From contig JAYSGB010000006.1 in the NCBI GenBank assembly GCA_041913045.1, positions 87,045-151,044 on the forward strand: 64,000 bases of DNA, given 5' to 3'. Below the pieces are notes generated by a model. That model worked only from the letters and a program-made list of their open reading frames with translations, was not told where the DNA came from and did not search any database. Every line of letters starts with the position of its first letter. Position 1 is the first letter of the stretch. Position numbers and translations under genes: made by a program. The DNA comes from CAMLOF01 sp041913045. GTDB taxonomy: Bacteria; Pseudomonadota; Gammaproteobacteria; Burkholderiales; Burkholderiaceae_C. Positions 63,919-64,000 of the stretch are shown here, piece by piece.

Positions 63919-64000
63919 GGGGGGCCCCCCCGGGGCCCCCCCCCCCGGGTCACCACCGTAGGGGGGCGGGGGGGGGGAACAACGCGCGCGGGACTATCAC
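63919..64000. other. low-complexity G/C homopolymer end, probable assembly artefact
   Basis: Runs of 6-12 G or C (for example from 63919 and near 63935-63946, and 63961-63978) replace normal composition. Nothing else in the window looks like this, so it probably marks an unreliable contig end rather than biology. Confidence 0.7.

Overview
The window is a high-GC chromosomal segment of a betaproteobacterium, most likely Comamonadaceae (Acidovorax/Hydrogenophaga/Simplicispira-like). The evidence is the gene-order blocks: hemCDXY; glnA-DUF4124-glnL-glnG; ribD-ribE-ribBA-ribH-nusB; and moeB-ctpA-gpmA-rhodanese-grxC-secB-gpsA. All genes look like ordinary chromosomal genes. I see no rRNA, tRNA, CRISPR array, prophage, integron or transposase. 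The last ~80 bases are G/C homopolymer runs that look like a poor contig end.

Layout: 1-5135 holds haem synthesis (hemC, hemD, hemX, hemY) and an RsuA-type pseudouridine synthase. 5157-7793 holds a hydrolase, an EI24 membrane protein and a CinA/MoaB-like protein. 7795-12763 is the nitrogen-control locus: two NtrC-like boxes and a sigma-54 promoter drive glnA, followed by a DUF4124 protein and the NtrB/NtrC pair that would act on that promoter. 12810-15339 (minus) has xth, a MASE2-GGDEF diguanylate cyclase and folA.

15380-24142 (minus) is a homoprotocatechuate (3,4-dihydroxyphenylacetate) meta-cleavage operon: hpaR-hpaG-hpaE-hpaD-hpaF-hpaH, then a class II aldolase and a ketopantoate-reductase-like gene, then hpaI. 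It would convert homoprotocatechuate to pyruvate and succinic semialdehyde. The monooxygenase hpaBC and a transporter are not in the window. The operon region carries several unannotated repeat structures. Two copies of a ~100-nt element lie between hpaE and hpaD; they share conserved internal strands while their outer and inner helices differ in sequence but still pair. A 148-bp element with perfect 25-bp inverted ends lies upstream of hpaR. A REP-like sequence is inserted in frame in the aldolase gene.

24482-33182 holds nitronate monooxygenase, alaS, an acyltransferase, an RluA-family enzyme, trmB, gluQRS and a flavin oxidoreductase. 33255-36386 holds a LysR regulator divergent from pirin and a WrbA-like flavoprotein, then a DUF599 protein. 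36592-41937 holds a chemoreceptor and dnaE. 41943-48401 (minus) is one long tightly overlapped run, ribD-ribE-ribBA-ribH-nusB-ybgC-tolQ-tolR-tolA, without tolB or pal. 48490-52691 holds a LytS-type kinase, the ybhP-clsB pair, and folE translationally coupled to a single-domain BLUF photoreceptor. 52701-58319 is a candidate organosulfate locus: a MarR regulator divergent from two Bug solute receptors, a cytoplasmic sulfatase and a SulP anion transporter. The remainder is core housekeeping.

The strongest candidate for something undescribed is the paired structured element at 20381-20638. Next are the sulfatase locus, the 24225-24372 element, a long inverted repeat enclosing the chemoreceptor start region, and a recurring -10 hexamer 6-7 nt before start codons that suggests leaderless mRNAs.
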